64,000 nucleotides of DNA. It comes from JALZKA01 sp963754045 (GTDB lineage Bacteria > Actinomycetota > Thermoleophilia > Solirubrobacterales > 70-9). The notes below the pieces were generated by a model that worked only from the letters and a program-made list of their open reading frames with translations, had not been told where the DNA came from and did no database searches. Shown piece by piece: positions 22,918 to 30,454 of the stretch. The DNA lies in the NCBI GenBank assembly GCA_963754045.1, contig CAVWEN010000002.1, positions 1,116,001 through 1,180,000 of the forward strand. Reading direction: 5' to 3'. The position numbers and the translations under genes are program-made. Each line of letters starts with the position of its first letter. The first letter of the stretch is position 1.

Positions 22918-23163
22918 ATGAGCGTGGTTGCCGTGGTGGTCGATGGCAAGGAGTTGTGGCAGACCGTCGCAGCGTCGTTCATCGCCGGGATCGGCGTGAC
23001 CTTCGTGTTCTCGCTAGCGGTCCTCGGAGCCGCCCAGTTCAGCGAGGCGCAGCGCGACGGCAAGTCGTTCGCCGCGGCGGCCTACGCCGCGCTGGCGATC
23101 TTCGGCCTCCTCGCGACCTTCGCCGCGGTCGCTGCCGGCATCCTCCTGATCGCCTCGGGCTAG
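22918..23163 (+). CDS. Small two-helix membrane protein
   Basis: 81 residues from ATG 22918. Two hydrophobic helices (about 17-38 and 54-79) are joined by a charged loop QFSEAQRDGKSF. No family recognised. Same orientation as, and 13 bases after, the Pit gene, so it may be an accessory subunit (inference). Confidence 0.65.
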   Translation: MSVVAVVVDGKELWQTVAASFIAGIGVTFVFSLAVLGAAQFSEAQRDGKSFAAAAYAALAIFGLLATFAAVAAGILLIASG

Positions 23164-23200
23164 CCGCCGCGCACAAGCCGCCACACCCAGACCGCCACAC

Positions 23201-23248
23201 CCTGATGAAGCTTTGTGGTGGCCATAGCAACCACAAACCTTCATCAGG
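23201..23248. repeat. 19-bp inverted repeat with one mismatch, 10-base loop
   Basis: Arms 23201-23219 (CCTGATGAAGCTTTGTGGT) and 23230-23248 pair at 18 of 19 positions around the loop GGCCATAGCA. It lies after the small membrane gene and just 5 bases before the -10-like TAGCCT of the next gene. A tandem CCGCCACACCC repeat precedes it. No U-tract follows. It could terminate the Pit operon, act as an operator for the next gene, or be a small palindromic repeat element. Confidence 0.7.
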
Positions 23249-23253
23249 CGGGA

Positions 23254-23259
23254 TAGCCT
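23254..23259 (+). promoter_or_regulatory. -10-like TAGCCT, leaderless promoter
   Basis: TAGCCT ends 6 bases before the GTG at 23266, immediately downstream of the long inverted repeat. Confidence 0.5.
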
Positions 23260-23265
23260 GACCGG

Positions 23266-23616
23266 GTGCGCACCGCCCGGAACATCGCGATCATCGCGCT
23301 GCTGGCGCTGATCGTGACCGCCGTGCCCGGAGGGGGCAACCTTGCCGACGCGATCGTCGCGGCACTGCAGGTCACCTTCTTCGCGCTCATCGGAGGGACC
23401 GGGTACCTGCTGTATCGCCAGAACCGCCTCTCGTTCCTCACCCTCGACGAGCGCCAGCGCCTCTTCATCCTGGGCGCGCTCGGCGCGATCGCACTGATGA
23501 TCGCCGGTGCCGACGAGCTGCTCGATACCGGCCCCGGCACACTGGTCTGGTTCGGCGTGCTCGGCCTGTCGATCTTCGCGATCGTCCGGGTCGTGGGCGA
23601 AGCCCGCTCGATCTAG
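23266..23616 (+). CDS. Hypothetical membrane protein, 116 aa
   Basis: Three to four hydrophobic helices (about 5-22, 29-47, 66-83, 89-108) with a short charged loop LDERQR. GTG start is supported by the TAGCCT hexamer 6 bases upstream. No family recognised. It stands between a long inverted repeat and the TadE-like genes and may be unrelated to either. Confidence 0.65.
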   Translation: MRTARNIAIIALLALIVTAVPGGGNLADAIVAALQVTFFALIGGTGYLLYRQNRLSFLTLDERQRLFILGALGAIALMIAGADELLDTGPGTLVWFGVLGLSIFAIVRVVGEARSI

Positions 23617-23692
23617 CAGACCGCACCCCCGGGTAAACGCCAGCTTCACCGCTTCGCGTTTGGGGCGACTAGGCACTGAAACCGGCACACAC

Positions 23693-23709
23693 CGCGCGTA
23701 CTACGCGCG
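23693..23709. promoter_or_regulatory. 17-base palindrome upstream of the TadE-like operon
   Basis: CGCGCGTA-C-TACGCGCG is a perfect odd palindrome centred at 23701, ending 11 bases before the TAGCGT hexamer (23721-23726), so it covers the position where a -35 would be. This is a suitable place for a repressor or activator site. The protein binding it is unknown. Confidence 0.4.
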
Positions 23710-23720
23710 CCCGGTGGGCC

Positions 23721-23726
23721 TAGCGT
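23721..23726 (+). promoter_or_regulatory. -10-like TAGCGT, leaderless promoter of the TadE-like operon
   Basis: TAGCGT ends 7 bases before the GTG at 23734; no Shine-Dalgarno is seen. Confidence 0.5.
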
Positions 23727-23733
23727 CGCCGGG

Positions 23734-24072
23734 GTGCGCATCCGTGGCGATCAGCGAGGCCAGGCGGCCGCCGAGCTGGTGGCGGTCCTGCCGGTGGCAT
23801 TTGCCTGTGCGCTGGCGTTGGCTCAGCTTGCGCTCGTCGGCTATGCCCTGTGGAGCGCCGGTGATGCCGCCCGCGCCGGGGCGCGGGCACTGCATGTTGG
23901 CGATTCGGCGCGCCGGGTCGCCTTGGACGCGGCGCCGGGGGCGCTCGGGCCCGAGGTCGAGGTGGGAGAGGGCGTCGTCGAGGTCGGGGTTCATGCGCCG
24001 GCGCTGCTGCCGGGCCTGCCCGCGATCCGGGTGAGCGCGTCGAGCCGGCTCGAGCCTGAGGCCGGGCGATGA
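23734..24072 (+). CDS. TadE-like pseudopilin
   Basis: 112 residues. RGQAAAELVAVLPVAFACAL is a TadE/type IV pilin-like start: a short basic leader, then the Gly-Gln-Ala-x-x-E pattern and one membrane helix (about 13-33). The rest is a small periplasmic-side domain. Such minor pilins are processed and assembled by Tad (Flp) pilus machinery or used in DNA uptake and secretion. No tadA, tadB, tadC or prepilin peptidase gene lies in the window. Overlaps the next gene by 4 bases. Confidence 0.75.
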   Translation: MRIRGDQRGQAAAELVAVLPVAFACALALAQLALVGYALWSAGDAARAGARALHVGDSARRVALDAAPGALGPEVEVGEGVVEVGVHAPALLPGLPAIRVSASSRLEPEAGR

Positions 24073-24401
24073 GCAATCAGCGCGGGCAGGCATCGGTGGA
24101 GGTCGTCGCCGCCGTGCCTCTACTCGTGATTGCGGGGCTCGTGGCCCTGCAGCTCGGCCTGACAGGGTTCACGCTGCACCTCGCTGACGGGGCGGCTGAG
24201 GCGGGAGCGCTGGCGGTCTCGGCCGGGCTCCCACCTGCGCCGGCGGCTCGAGGGGCGCTACCGGGTTGGGCGCGCGAGCGCGTGGCGGTCCGTGCCACGG
24301 GAGGCTCAGTAGCAGTCACGTTACAGCCGCCAGCGCCGATCGCGCCGCTGGCCGACGCCCTGACGGTCACGTCCCACGCTTGGGCGAGGCCGGCGCGGTG
24401 A
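24069..24401 (+). CDS. TadE-like pseudopilin, second copy
   Basis: 110 residues beginning MSNQRGQASVEVVAAVPLLV, with the same GQAxxE pattern and a single membrane helix (about 11-32) as its upstream neighbour. The two are probably paralogues. ATG overlaps the preceding stop (ATGA) and its own TGA overlaps the GTG of the next gene (GTGA), so the three genes are one translationally coupled unit. Confidence 0.75.
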   Translation: MSNQRGQASVEVVAAVPLLVIAGLVALQLGLTGFTLHLADGAAEAGALAVSAGLPPAPAARGALPGWARERVAVRATGGSVAVTLQPPAPIAPLADALTVTSHAWARPAR

Positions 24402-26326
24402 GCGCGAGGACGGGCTCGCCCGAGCTCATCCTCGTGACGTCGATAGACGAGGCCGCCGACCCGGTGCCGGTCGCGGCAGCCCTGGCTTACGTGGCGGCTC
24501 GGCGCCACGCTGACGGTCACGAGTTGGGACGCGTCGCCCTCTGTGAGCTGGGCCGTGAGCGCCCTCGCCGCCCGACGCTCGTATCGTCGCCGACGGCCCG
24601 GGCCCTGGAGGCTGATCTGCGAGAGCGCAGCCTCCCGGCCGCAGCCCGGGGAGCGGTGTGCTGGGTCCAGGGCGAAGGCACGAGCGTGGCGAAGGAACAA
24701 AGCCATGTCACGGTGGCGGTTGGGTCGCCTGAGGTCTGGCGCGAGTGGCTCGACGGCGACGCCGAGATCTCCGCAGCGGTCGCCGTCGCTCGGCCAGGTG
24801 CGCAGCGCCCGCTCGCCGCCCTGCTGGCGTTCGAGAGCGCCCGCGAGGGCACTCCCTTTGCACTGATGCGCCCGGCGCCAGGCCTGGTCCCGGCGCGGCG
24901 AGCGCTGGCGGGTATCGACCCGGGCGGGGCCCTGGCCCGCGCGGCAGTGCGCCAGCTCACACGCATGCTCGGCGAGCCCCTCCCCTCGCCCAGCGTGCAG
25001 TTTCCGTCCACTGTGGATGGAAAGCGCACACTCGGCGCGGGGGAGTCCGGGCAGGCGCTGCCGGTGCTGTTGGCGCTGGCCGCCCTCATCGTGCTCGCCG
25101 GGGTCGCGCTGGCGCTGATCGGCGCTCGAGCCACCGCCAACGACCGGGCACAGCGAGCGGCCGACCTCGCGGCGATCTCGGCAGCTCGATCGATGCGTGA
25201 CGACCACAGCCGTTTGTTCTTGCCCGTGCGCGGTCCGGACGGGTCAGCGAATCCCGACCACCTCTCGGCTCGTGAGTACCGGACCCGCGCTGGCGCGGCT
25301 GCATCCGCCGGGATCGCGCGCAACGGGTTCGCCGAGGCGCGATCGCGGCTTCGGATCCCGGCGGGTCCCGCGCCCACGCGGATCCGCGTTGAGGTGGCGG
25401 GTCGGGTCGCGGTAGCCGAGGCGAGTGTTGGCACCACAGCTGCGCCCGAGACGACAGCGATCGCCAGCGGCGGCGGGTATTCGGGACCGCTCGCCACCCG
25501 GCAGGGGAAGGGCATGCGCCCAGACGTCGCCATGGCCTTCGACCGGATGACGGCGGCTGCGTTCCGGGTCGGGGTGGCGATCACGATCACCTCGGCGTTT
25601 CGCTCAGACGCCGAACAGGCCCGGCTCTTCGCGGCCAACCCCGACCCGCGCTGGGTGGCGCGGCCGGGCACCTCACTGCACCGATGCGCGACCGAGCTCG
25701 ACCTCGGCCCGCCGGGCGCCTACGCGTGGCTCGCAGCAAACGCACAGCGCTTCGGCTTCCTCAAGCGCTACTCATGGGAACCGTGGCACTTCGGGTTTAT
25801 CGCCGGTCCCGAGCCCTGCTCCGCAGCGGGCGACAGGGTGGACGCGTCGCGTGCCCGGCCCGGTGACGGGCGTGGGAGCGCGGGCGGCGGTATCCCCGCC
25901 TTCGTTCCTGCCCGCTTTCGCGCACCGATCGCCCGCGCCGCCTCGCGTCACAACGTCCCCGCCGGACTGCTCGCTGCACAACTGATGGCCGAATCGAACT
26001 TCGACCCGTCCGCCGTCTCGTCTGCAGGCGCGCGCGGGATCGCCCAGTTCATGCCTGGCACCGCGGCGGCCTATGGGTTGAGAGACCCGTTCGACGCGCC
26101 CTCGGCGATCGACACCCAGGCGCGCCTCATGTCCGACCTGCTCCGCCAGTTCGGATCGACCGAGCTGGCCCTCGCCGCCTACAACGCCGGATCTGGTGCC
26201 GTCTCGGGTTGCCGCTGCGTCCCGCCGTATCCGGAAACCCAGGCGTACGTCGCGAGAATCCTCGGGCTGCTCAGCGGGGCGGGAGAGGTCGCGCCGCCGC
26301 ACCTGGAGGTGCGGCTGCTGCGCTGA
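24398..26326 (+). CDS. TadG-like protein fused to VanY-type D,D-carboxypeptidase and SLT lytic transglycosylase
   Basis: 642 residues from GTG 24398. Residues 1-210 are unrecognised. A TadE/TadG-like segment at about 215-245 (ESGQALPVLLALAALIVLAG, then RAADLAAISAARSM) forms the membrane anchor. An M15B peptidase domain follows: SAFRSDAEQARLF near 399, SLHRCATELDL near 426 with the zinc His and Asp, and WEPWHFGF near 461 with the catalytic Glu and third ligand. The C-terminal domain is a GH23 transglycosylase: LLAAQLMAESNFDPSAV near 523 with the catalytic Glu, GARGIAQFMPGTA, and ALAAYNAGSGAV near 594. The protein would anchor two peptidoglycan-cutting activities beside the pseudopilins. Confidence 0.85.
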   Translation: MSARTGSPELILVTSIDEAADPVPVAAALAYVAARRHADGHELGRVALCELGRERPRRPTLVSSPTARALEADLRERSLPAAARGAVCWVQGEGTSVAKEQSHVTVAVGSPEVWREWLDGDAEISAAVAVARPGAQRPLAALLAFESAREGTPFALMRPAPGLVPARRALAGIDPGGALARAAVRQLTRMLGEPLPSPSVQFPSTVDGKRTLGAGESGQALPVLLALAALIVLAGVALALIGARATANDRAQRAADLAAISAARSMRDDHSRLFLPVRGPDGSANPDHLSAREYRTRAGAAASAGIARNGFAEARSRLRIPAGPAPTRIRVEVAGRVAVAEASVGTTAAPETTAIASGGGYSGPLATRQGKGMRPDVAMAFDRMTAAAFRVGVAITITSAFRSDAEQARLFAANPDPRWVARPGTSLHRCATELDLGPPGAYAWLAANAQRFGFLKRYSWEPWHFGFIAGPEPCSAAGDRVDASRARPGDGRGSAGGGIPAFVPARFRAPIARAASRHNVPAGLLAAQLMAESNFDPSAVSSAGARGIAQFMPGTAAAYGLRDPFDAPSAIDTQARLMSDLLRQFGSTELALAAYNAGSGAVSGCRCVPPYPETQAYVARILGLLSGAGEVAPPHLEVRLLR

Positions 26327-26527
26327 GCCATTAGGCTCGCGCGCAATGGAGCTTCCAGTTCGAATTGACGGCATCGAGGGGATTCAGGCGCTGGTCGGCG
26401 AGCCGATCGGGCCGACGCTTTGGCGCGAGGTTTCGCAGGCCGATATCGGCACGTTCGCCAAGCTCTCGGGCGACGATTCAGTGGATCCGCGTGTACGTCG
26501 CGCGCGCTGAGAAGGAGAGCCTGTTCC
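26279..26527 (+). repeat. Diverged duplicate segment, copy A
   Basis: Covers the last codons of the transglycosylase fusion, the intergenic TAGGCT promoter and the first 180 bases of a maoC frame. Copy B is at 27461-27720. Between the two copies lie a short membrane-peptide frame and a methyltransferase gene. The translated maoC starts agree at 38 of the first 44 residues, so this is an old or imported duplication. Confidence 0.8.
26346..26527 (+). pseudogene. 5' fragment of a MaoC-like hydratase gene, frameshifted and truncated
   Basis: Starts MELPVRIDGIEGIQALVGEP like the intact gene at 27539. An extra base near 26477 (GACGATTCAGTGG against GACGACCAGTGG in the intact copy) shifts the frame so translation stops at 26510, while similarity at DNA level continues to about 26527 (GAGAAGGAGAGCC) and then ends abruptly. 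It keeps its own TAGGCT hexamer 8 bases before the ATG, so it may still be transcribed. Confidence 0.85.
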
Positions 26528-26566
26528 GTTCGCTGCCCACCTACCGGCCGATAGGGTCGTCCCAAT

Positions 26567-26656
26567 GTGACACCCTTCCCGCCGCTCGTTCTGCTCCTGA
26601 TCCTCGGCCTGGGCGTCGGCGTGTCTCGCTCGACAAAGGTTGGTGATCGGCTATGA
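26567..26656 (+). CDS. Short hydrophobic peptide frame, possible gene remnant
   Basis: A GTG-started frame of 29 residues, mostly one hydrophobic helix (FPPLVLLLILGLGVGVSRST), ending with TGA that overlaps the methyltransferase ATG by four bases. It may be the cut-off N-terminus of a membrane protein left by the insertion event, or a leader peptide. There is no further support. Confidence 0.3.
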   Translation: MTPFPPLVLLLILGLGVGVSRSTKVGDRL

Positions 26657-27405
26657 GCGCCCGCTCGCGGATAAATCACGGTGCGCGTCGACTCCGGTTG
26701 CCAGCGCTAAGTCTCCGGAACAGAGATAGCGCGGTGATCTGTCCCACTTGCGGCTGGCGGGGGCGATCGTTCCTGGTTTTCCGGGATCGTCCAAACGCGG
26801 TTTGCCCACGCTGCGGGGCGCTGGAGCGTCACCGTGCTCTCTGGTTGGTCCTCCGCGACATGCTCTCGTCCGACCGCCGCTACCGGGTGCTCCATTTCGC
26901 TCCTGAGGCCTGCCTCGAGAGGAATTTCCGGCGGCTTTCCAACATTGACTATGTCAGCGCAGACCTTGAGGCGAAAGCGGACCTCCAGCTCGACATCACT
27001 CGTATGCGACTTTCTAATGCAAGCTTCGACGTCCTCGTCTGCAGCCACGTATTGGAGCACGTGCCTGATGACATCGTGGCCATGCGCGAGATGCGCAGGG
27101 TTCTGGACCCTCAGGGCTTCGCGCTGCTAATGGTCCCCCGAAACCTCAGCCTGCAAACAACACACGAAGACCCATCGATCGTCGATCCAGAGGACCGTGC
27201 CCGTGAGTTTGGACAGCACGATCATGTCCGCATCTATGGAGAAGACTTTGTTGAGAGGCTCGAGGACGCCGGGTGGGCGGTTTCGCGCCTGCTCGCTGCT
27301 GAACGCTTCGGGCCTGCCCTGTTAACCCGTCACGGCATTTATTCCCACGAAGAGCTCTTCATAACGCGCCCAACATCTTCCCGATCGCCCAGAGCATTGG
27401 AATAG
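26653..27405 (+). CDS. Class I SAM-dependent methyltransferase with N-terminal zinc ribbon
   Basis: 250 residues. Residues 30-57 hold two CxxC pairs (ICPTCGWRG and VCPRCGALERHR) typical of a zinc-ribbon methyltransferase family found in glycan and secondary metabolite clusters. The Rossmann core has VLHFAPEACLERNF (motif I variant), YVSADLEAKADLQ, and FDVLVCSHVLEHVPDD (motif IV, methyltransf_11 style). Substrate unknown. Its codon choice is visibly less GC-rich than that of the neighbours and it is the cargo between the two diverged maoC copies, both signs of import. Confidence 0.82.
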   Translation: MSARSRINHGARRLRLPALSLRNRDSAVICPTCGWRGRSFLVFRDRPNAVCPRCGALERHRALWLVLRDMLSSDRRYRVLHFAPEACLERNFRRLSNIDYVSADLEAKADLQLDITRMRLSNASFDVLVCSHVLEHVPDDIVAMREMRRVLDPQGFALLMVPRNLSLQTTHEDPSIVDPEDRAREFGQHDHVRIYGEDFVERLEDAGWAVSRLLAAERFGPALLTRHGIYSHEELFITRPTSSRSPRALE

Positions 27406-27460
27406 GCAAACGCAGCTCACCGTCACGACCCAGCCGTCGAAGGGTCGGCCCGGGGCGCCG

Positions 27461-27720
27461 CGGGGGAGATCGCACCTCCCGAGCTTGGGGTGCGGCTGGT
27501 GCGATAGGGGCGCCAGCGTCTTTGTAGGCTCTCGCGCGATGGAACTACCGGTTCGAATTGACGGCATTGAGGGGATGCAGGCGCTGATCGGTGAGCCGAT
27601 CGGACCGACGCCCTGGCGCGAGGTCACGCAGGCCGACATCGATACCTTCGCCGAGCTCTCGGGCGACGACCAGTGGATTCACGTGGACGTCGAGCGCGCG
27701 GAGAAGGAGAGCCCGTTCGG
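27461..27720 (+). repeat. Diverged duplicate segment, copy B
   Basis: Matches 26279-26527. The first part (27462-27507) is a ghost of the transglycosylase C-terminus reading GEIAPPELGVRLVR and a stop, against GEVAPPHLEVRLLR and a stop in the real gene. It then includes the promoter hexamer and the 5' part of the intact maoC gene. Confidence 0.8.
27525..27530 (+). promoter_or_regulatory. -10-like TAGGCT, leaderless promoter of maoC-like gene
   Basis: TAGGCT ends 8 bases before the ATG at 27539. The same hexamer at the same spacing precedes the broken copy (26332-26337), so it has been conserved through the duplication. Confidence 0.5.
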
Positions 27721-28009
27721 CACCACGATCGCCCATGGCAACCTGACCCTGGCGATGATCGACGGTTTTCGGCTTCAGCTGATGGCGGTCGAGCGCGTGA
27801 AGCTCGGGGTGAACATGGGCTGGAATAGGGTTCGTTTCCCGGCACCGGTGCCGGCCGGAGCGCGCGTCCGGGCCACTGCGGAGCTCATCTCGCTGGAGGA
27901 GCTCGAGGGCGGCTGGCGCCAGTCCGTCACCCGATTTACCCTGGAGTGCGAGGGTCAGGACAAACCCGTATGCGTGGCCGAGTCCGTCGGCCGTGCGCTT
28001 ACCGACTAG
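27539..28009 (+). CDS. MaoC-like (R)-specific enoyl-CoA hydratase
   Basis: 156 residues with a hot-dog fold. The hydratase motif is DQWIHVDVERAEKESPFGTT followed by IAHGNLTLAMI: the Asp and His pair of (R)-specific hydratases. Converts trans-2-enoyl-CoA to (R)-3-hydroxyacyl-CoA in fatty acid or polyester metabolism. ATG 27539 is chosen because a longer frame to 27485 runs into the duplicated remnant of the upstream gene. This is the functional member of the duplicated pair. Confidence 0.85.
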   Translation: MELPVRIDGIEGMQALIGEPIGPTPWREVTQADIDTFAELSGDDQWIHVDVERAEKESPFGTTIAHGNLTLAMIDGFRLQLMAVERVKLGVNMGWNRVRFPAPVPAGARVRATAELISLEELEGGWRQSVTRFTLECEGQDKPVCVAESVGRALTD

Positions 28010-28025
28010 CGTCGGCCTGCGCGAT

Positions 28026-28466
28026 CTATTTGACGGTCAGTGAGCCTTCCATGCCCGCTTCGCGGTGGCCGCCGACCGAGCAGTAGAAGGTGTAGTCGCC
28101 GGCTGCGAGGTTGACGCTCGCCGTGGTCGTCGTCGCCGAAACGGTCTCGGTTCCACCGAGGTCGCCATCCGGGCCCTCCACCTGGACGTCGTGTGGGACG
28201 GACGAGTCGTTAACCAGTGTGATGTCCACGGCGCCGGCCGCGGTTTCCGCCTCGGTCGTCTCGTAGGCCAGCGACCCGCTCGGGTCGGCCACGATCTCGA
28301 TCGCTGAGCTGCCCCCCGCATCAGCATCGGCGTCGGCGGCCGGTTTAGCTGGCTCGGCTGGAGCGACCTCGGTGCTCGCGTCCTCCTCGTCGTCCCCTCC
28401 GCAGGCGGCGAGTCCGAACAGGACTAGGGCGAGCAGGGACAGGGCGAGTGCGAGCTTGCGAATCAA
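28026..28466 (-). CDS. Cupredoxin (plastocyanin/azurin-like) lipoprotein
   Basis: 146 residues from TTG 28466, preceded at good spacing by AAAGGA. A lipoprotein signal (MIRKLALALSLLALVLFGLAAC) ends in the lipobox LAAC, followed by an acidic Ala/Asp-rich linker. The C-terminal copper domain shows the ligand set His in SSVPHDVQVEG and Cys-His-Met in FYCSVGGHREAGM. Expected role: electron transfer or copper binding at the outer face of the membrane. The open frame to 28925 is antisense to uvrC. One of the few genes here with a Shine-Dalgarno. Confidence 0.85.
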   Translation of the reverse strand: MIRKLALALSLLALVLFGLAACGGDDEEDASTEVAPAEPAKPAADADADAGGSSAIEIVADPSGSLAYETTEAETAAGAVDITLVNDSSVPHDVQVEGPDGDLGGTETVSATTTTASVNLAAGDYTFYCSVGGHREAGMEGSLTVK

Positions 28467-28520
28467 GATGGTCCTTTCGATGAAGCGATGAACTCGCGAT
28501 TCTAGATGGCGATCGCGCCC

Positions 28521-28526
28521 TAGGCT
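28521..28526 (+). promoter_or_regulatory. -10-like TAGGCT, leaderless promoter of uvrC
   Basis: TAGGCT ends exactly 6 bases before the GTG at 28533; no ribosome binding site. Confidence 0.55.
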
Positions 28527-28532
28527 TGATCG

Positions 28533-30431
28533 GTGGCCGAGATGGAGCTGACACCGAGCGTCGAGACGGCGACCGGAGAGAGCGTTGCCGAGCAGCGCCG
28601 TGCGCTTCCCGACGAGCCCGGCGTCTACATTTTTCGCGACGGCGAGGGCAAGGTTCTCTACGTGGGCAAGGCGCGTTCGATCCGCAAGCGGGTGGGTGGA
28701 CACTTCTCGGGCAAGACCCGTACCCGAGCGATGACCGAGCAGGTGACCGCGATCGAGTTCATGGTCACCGAAACCGAGGCCGACGCTCTGCTGGCCGAGC
28801 AGCAGTTCATCAAGCGCCACCGGCCGAAGTACAACATCCGGCTGCGCGACGACAAGTCGTATCCCTATATCGCGATCAGCCTCGACGAAGAGTTCCCCCG
28901 CGTCTACTTCACCCGCGAGCGCCACCGGTCGGCGCGCCTTTACTTCGGCCCGTATTCGAACGCCAAGCGAACGCGAGAGACGCTTGAGCTGCTGGGGAAG
29001 CTCTTCCAGTACCGGACCTGCGACGGCGCCGAGCCCGGCCGTCGCTCGGGGGTGCCGTGCCTCGACTACTACATCAAGCGCTGCCAGGCGCCGTGCGTCG
29101 GCTATATCGACCGCGACGAGTACCGCCGGAACATCGACGCGATCGGCAACTTCCTCTCAGGTAGGTATCGCGACGTCGAGCGCGACCTCGAGCGCAAGAT
29201 GACCGAGGCCTCTGGGGCCGAGGAGTACGAGCGGGCGGCGATCTACCGCGACCGCCTCGAGGCCGTCCGGGGGCTGATGCAGCGCCGCAGCATCGCCGGT
29301 GATTCGCTCGACGACGCCGACGTGATCGCCGTCGCGACCGAGGACGGGACAGCGAACGCTCAGGTCTTCCAAGTGCGCGACGGAATCCTCGCCGAGCGCC
29401 AGAGCTTCTATATGACCAACGAGGCCGAGCGCGACGACGGCGAGGTGGTCGAGGAGTTCGTCGCGCAGTACTACTCGGCAGCGCCGTCGGTGCCGCGCCT
29501 GATCGTTGTCGGCGAGGCAGTGCGCGGTCGTGCCGATCTGCTCTCGCAAGCGCTCCAGACCCGGCGGGGTGGCACCGTGGAGGTGCGCGTTGCCGAGCGG
29601 GGCCACCTGCGCCGAGTGCGAGAGTTGGCTGAGCGTAACGCCCGGCTCGCGCTCGCCCAGGATCGGCTCCGGCGTGAGCGGCGCCGCCAGGAGCGCGTGG
29701 ACGCGGTGGCCGCGCTGCGCGACGCGCTCAAGCTCGAGAGCCTGCCGATCCGCATCGAGGGATTCGACATCTCGAACATCATGGGCGACCACACCGTGGC
29801 CTCGATGGTCGTCTTCGAGGCAGGCGTTCCCAAGAAGTCCGACTACCGCCGCTTCAAGGTACGCGGCGATCGCACCGCAGGACCGGACGACTTCGCCTCC
29901 ATGGAGGAGGTTCTCTCGCGACGGCTCACACGTATCGTCGAGCAGGGGGAGCGCTCACCGCACGACGCGGAGCGCGACGCGAGCTTCGCGGCGCTGCCCG
30001 ACCTGGTCGTGATCGATGGTGGGAAGGGTCAGCTGAACGCGGGGATGAAGGCCGTGGGAACGCTGGTCGACCGTGGGGTGACCGTGATCAGCCTCGCCAA
30101 GCGCCTCGAGGAAGTGTTCGTTCCGGGCCGCTCGGCACCGCTGGAGATCGAGCCCAACTCGCCCGCCTCACAACTGCTGCAGCGAGTCCGCGACGAGGCC
30201 CATCGTTTCGCGATCGACTTCCACCGCAGTCGTCGCGACAAGGCGATGACCCATTCGCTCTTGGACGAGCTGCGCGGCGTCGGTCCGGCCCGCAAGCGGG
30301 CACTGCTGAGCCACTTCGGCTCGCCCGAGCGGGTCGTGGGCGCGAGCCGCGAGGAGATCGAGGCCGTGCCCGGAATCCCGGGCAAGCTGGCGCGCGACAT
30401 CCACCGCCAGCTCAACAAGACGGGGGGTTAG
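28533..30431 (+). CDS. uvrC: Excinuclease ABC subunit C
   Basis: 632 residues. Nucleotide excision repair: UvrC makes both incisions around a lesion with UvrB. The N-terminal GIY-YIG nuclease is seen as PGVYIFRDGEGKVLYVGKAR (about 30-49); a zinc/Fe-S type Cys set lies in TCDG, GVPCLDYYIKRCQAPCVGY (about 170-191); the UVR motif is AEEYERAAIYRDRLEAVRGL; the RNase H-like C-terminal nuclease has IEGFDISNIMGDH and VVIDGGKGQLNAG; the tail GVGPARKRALLSHF and EEIEAVPGIPGKLA forms helix-hairpin-helix repeats. uvrA and uvrB are not in this window. Confidence 0.96.
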   Translation: MAEMELTPSVETATGESVAEQRRALPDEPGVYIFRDGEGKVLYVGKARSIRKRVGGHFSGKTRTRAMTEQVTAIEFMVTETEADALLAEQQFIKRHRPKYNIRLRDDKSYPYIAISLDEEFPRVYFTRERHRSARLYFGPYSNAKRTRETLELLGKLFQYRTCDGAEPGRRSGVPCLDYYIKRCQAPCVGYIDRDEYRRNIDAIGNFLSGRYRDVERDLERKMTEASGAEEYERAAIYRDRLEAVRGLMQRRSIAGDSLDDADVIAVATEDGTANAQVFQVRDGILAERQSFYMTNEAERDDGEVVEEFVAQYYSAAPSVPRLIVVGEAVRGRADLLSQALQTRRGGTVEVRVAERGHLRRVRELAERNARLALAQDRLRRERRRQERVDAVAALRDALKLESLPIRIEGFDISNIMGDHTVASMVVFEAGVPKKSDYRRFKVRGDRTAGPDDFASMEEVLSRRLTRIVEQGERSPHDAERDASFAALPDLVVIDGGKGQLNAGMKAVGTLVDRGVTVISLAKRLEEVFVPGRSAPLEIEPNSPASQLLQRVRDEAHRFAIDFHRSRRDKAMTHSLLDELRGVGPARKRALLSHFGSPERVVGASREEIEAVPGIPGKLARDIHRQLNKTGG

Positions 30432-30454
30432 CGCCCATCGGGCAGAATCAGGCG

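Noticed and set aside
26279..27720. Insertion sequence or composite transposon
   Set aside because: No transposase, no terminal inverted repeats; flanking copies are diverged gene segments, better explained by recombination.
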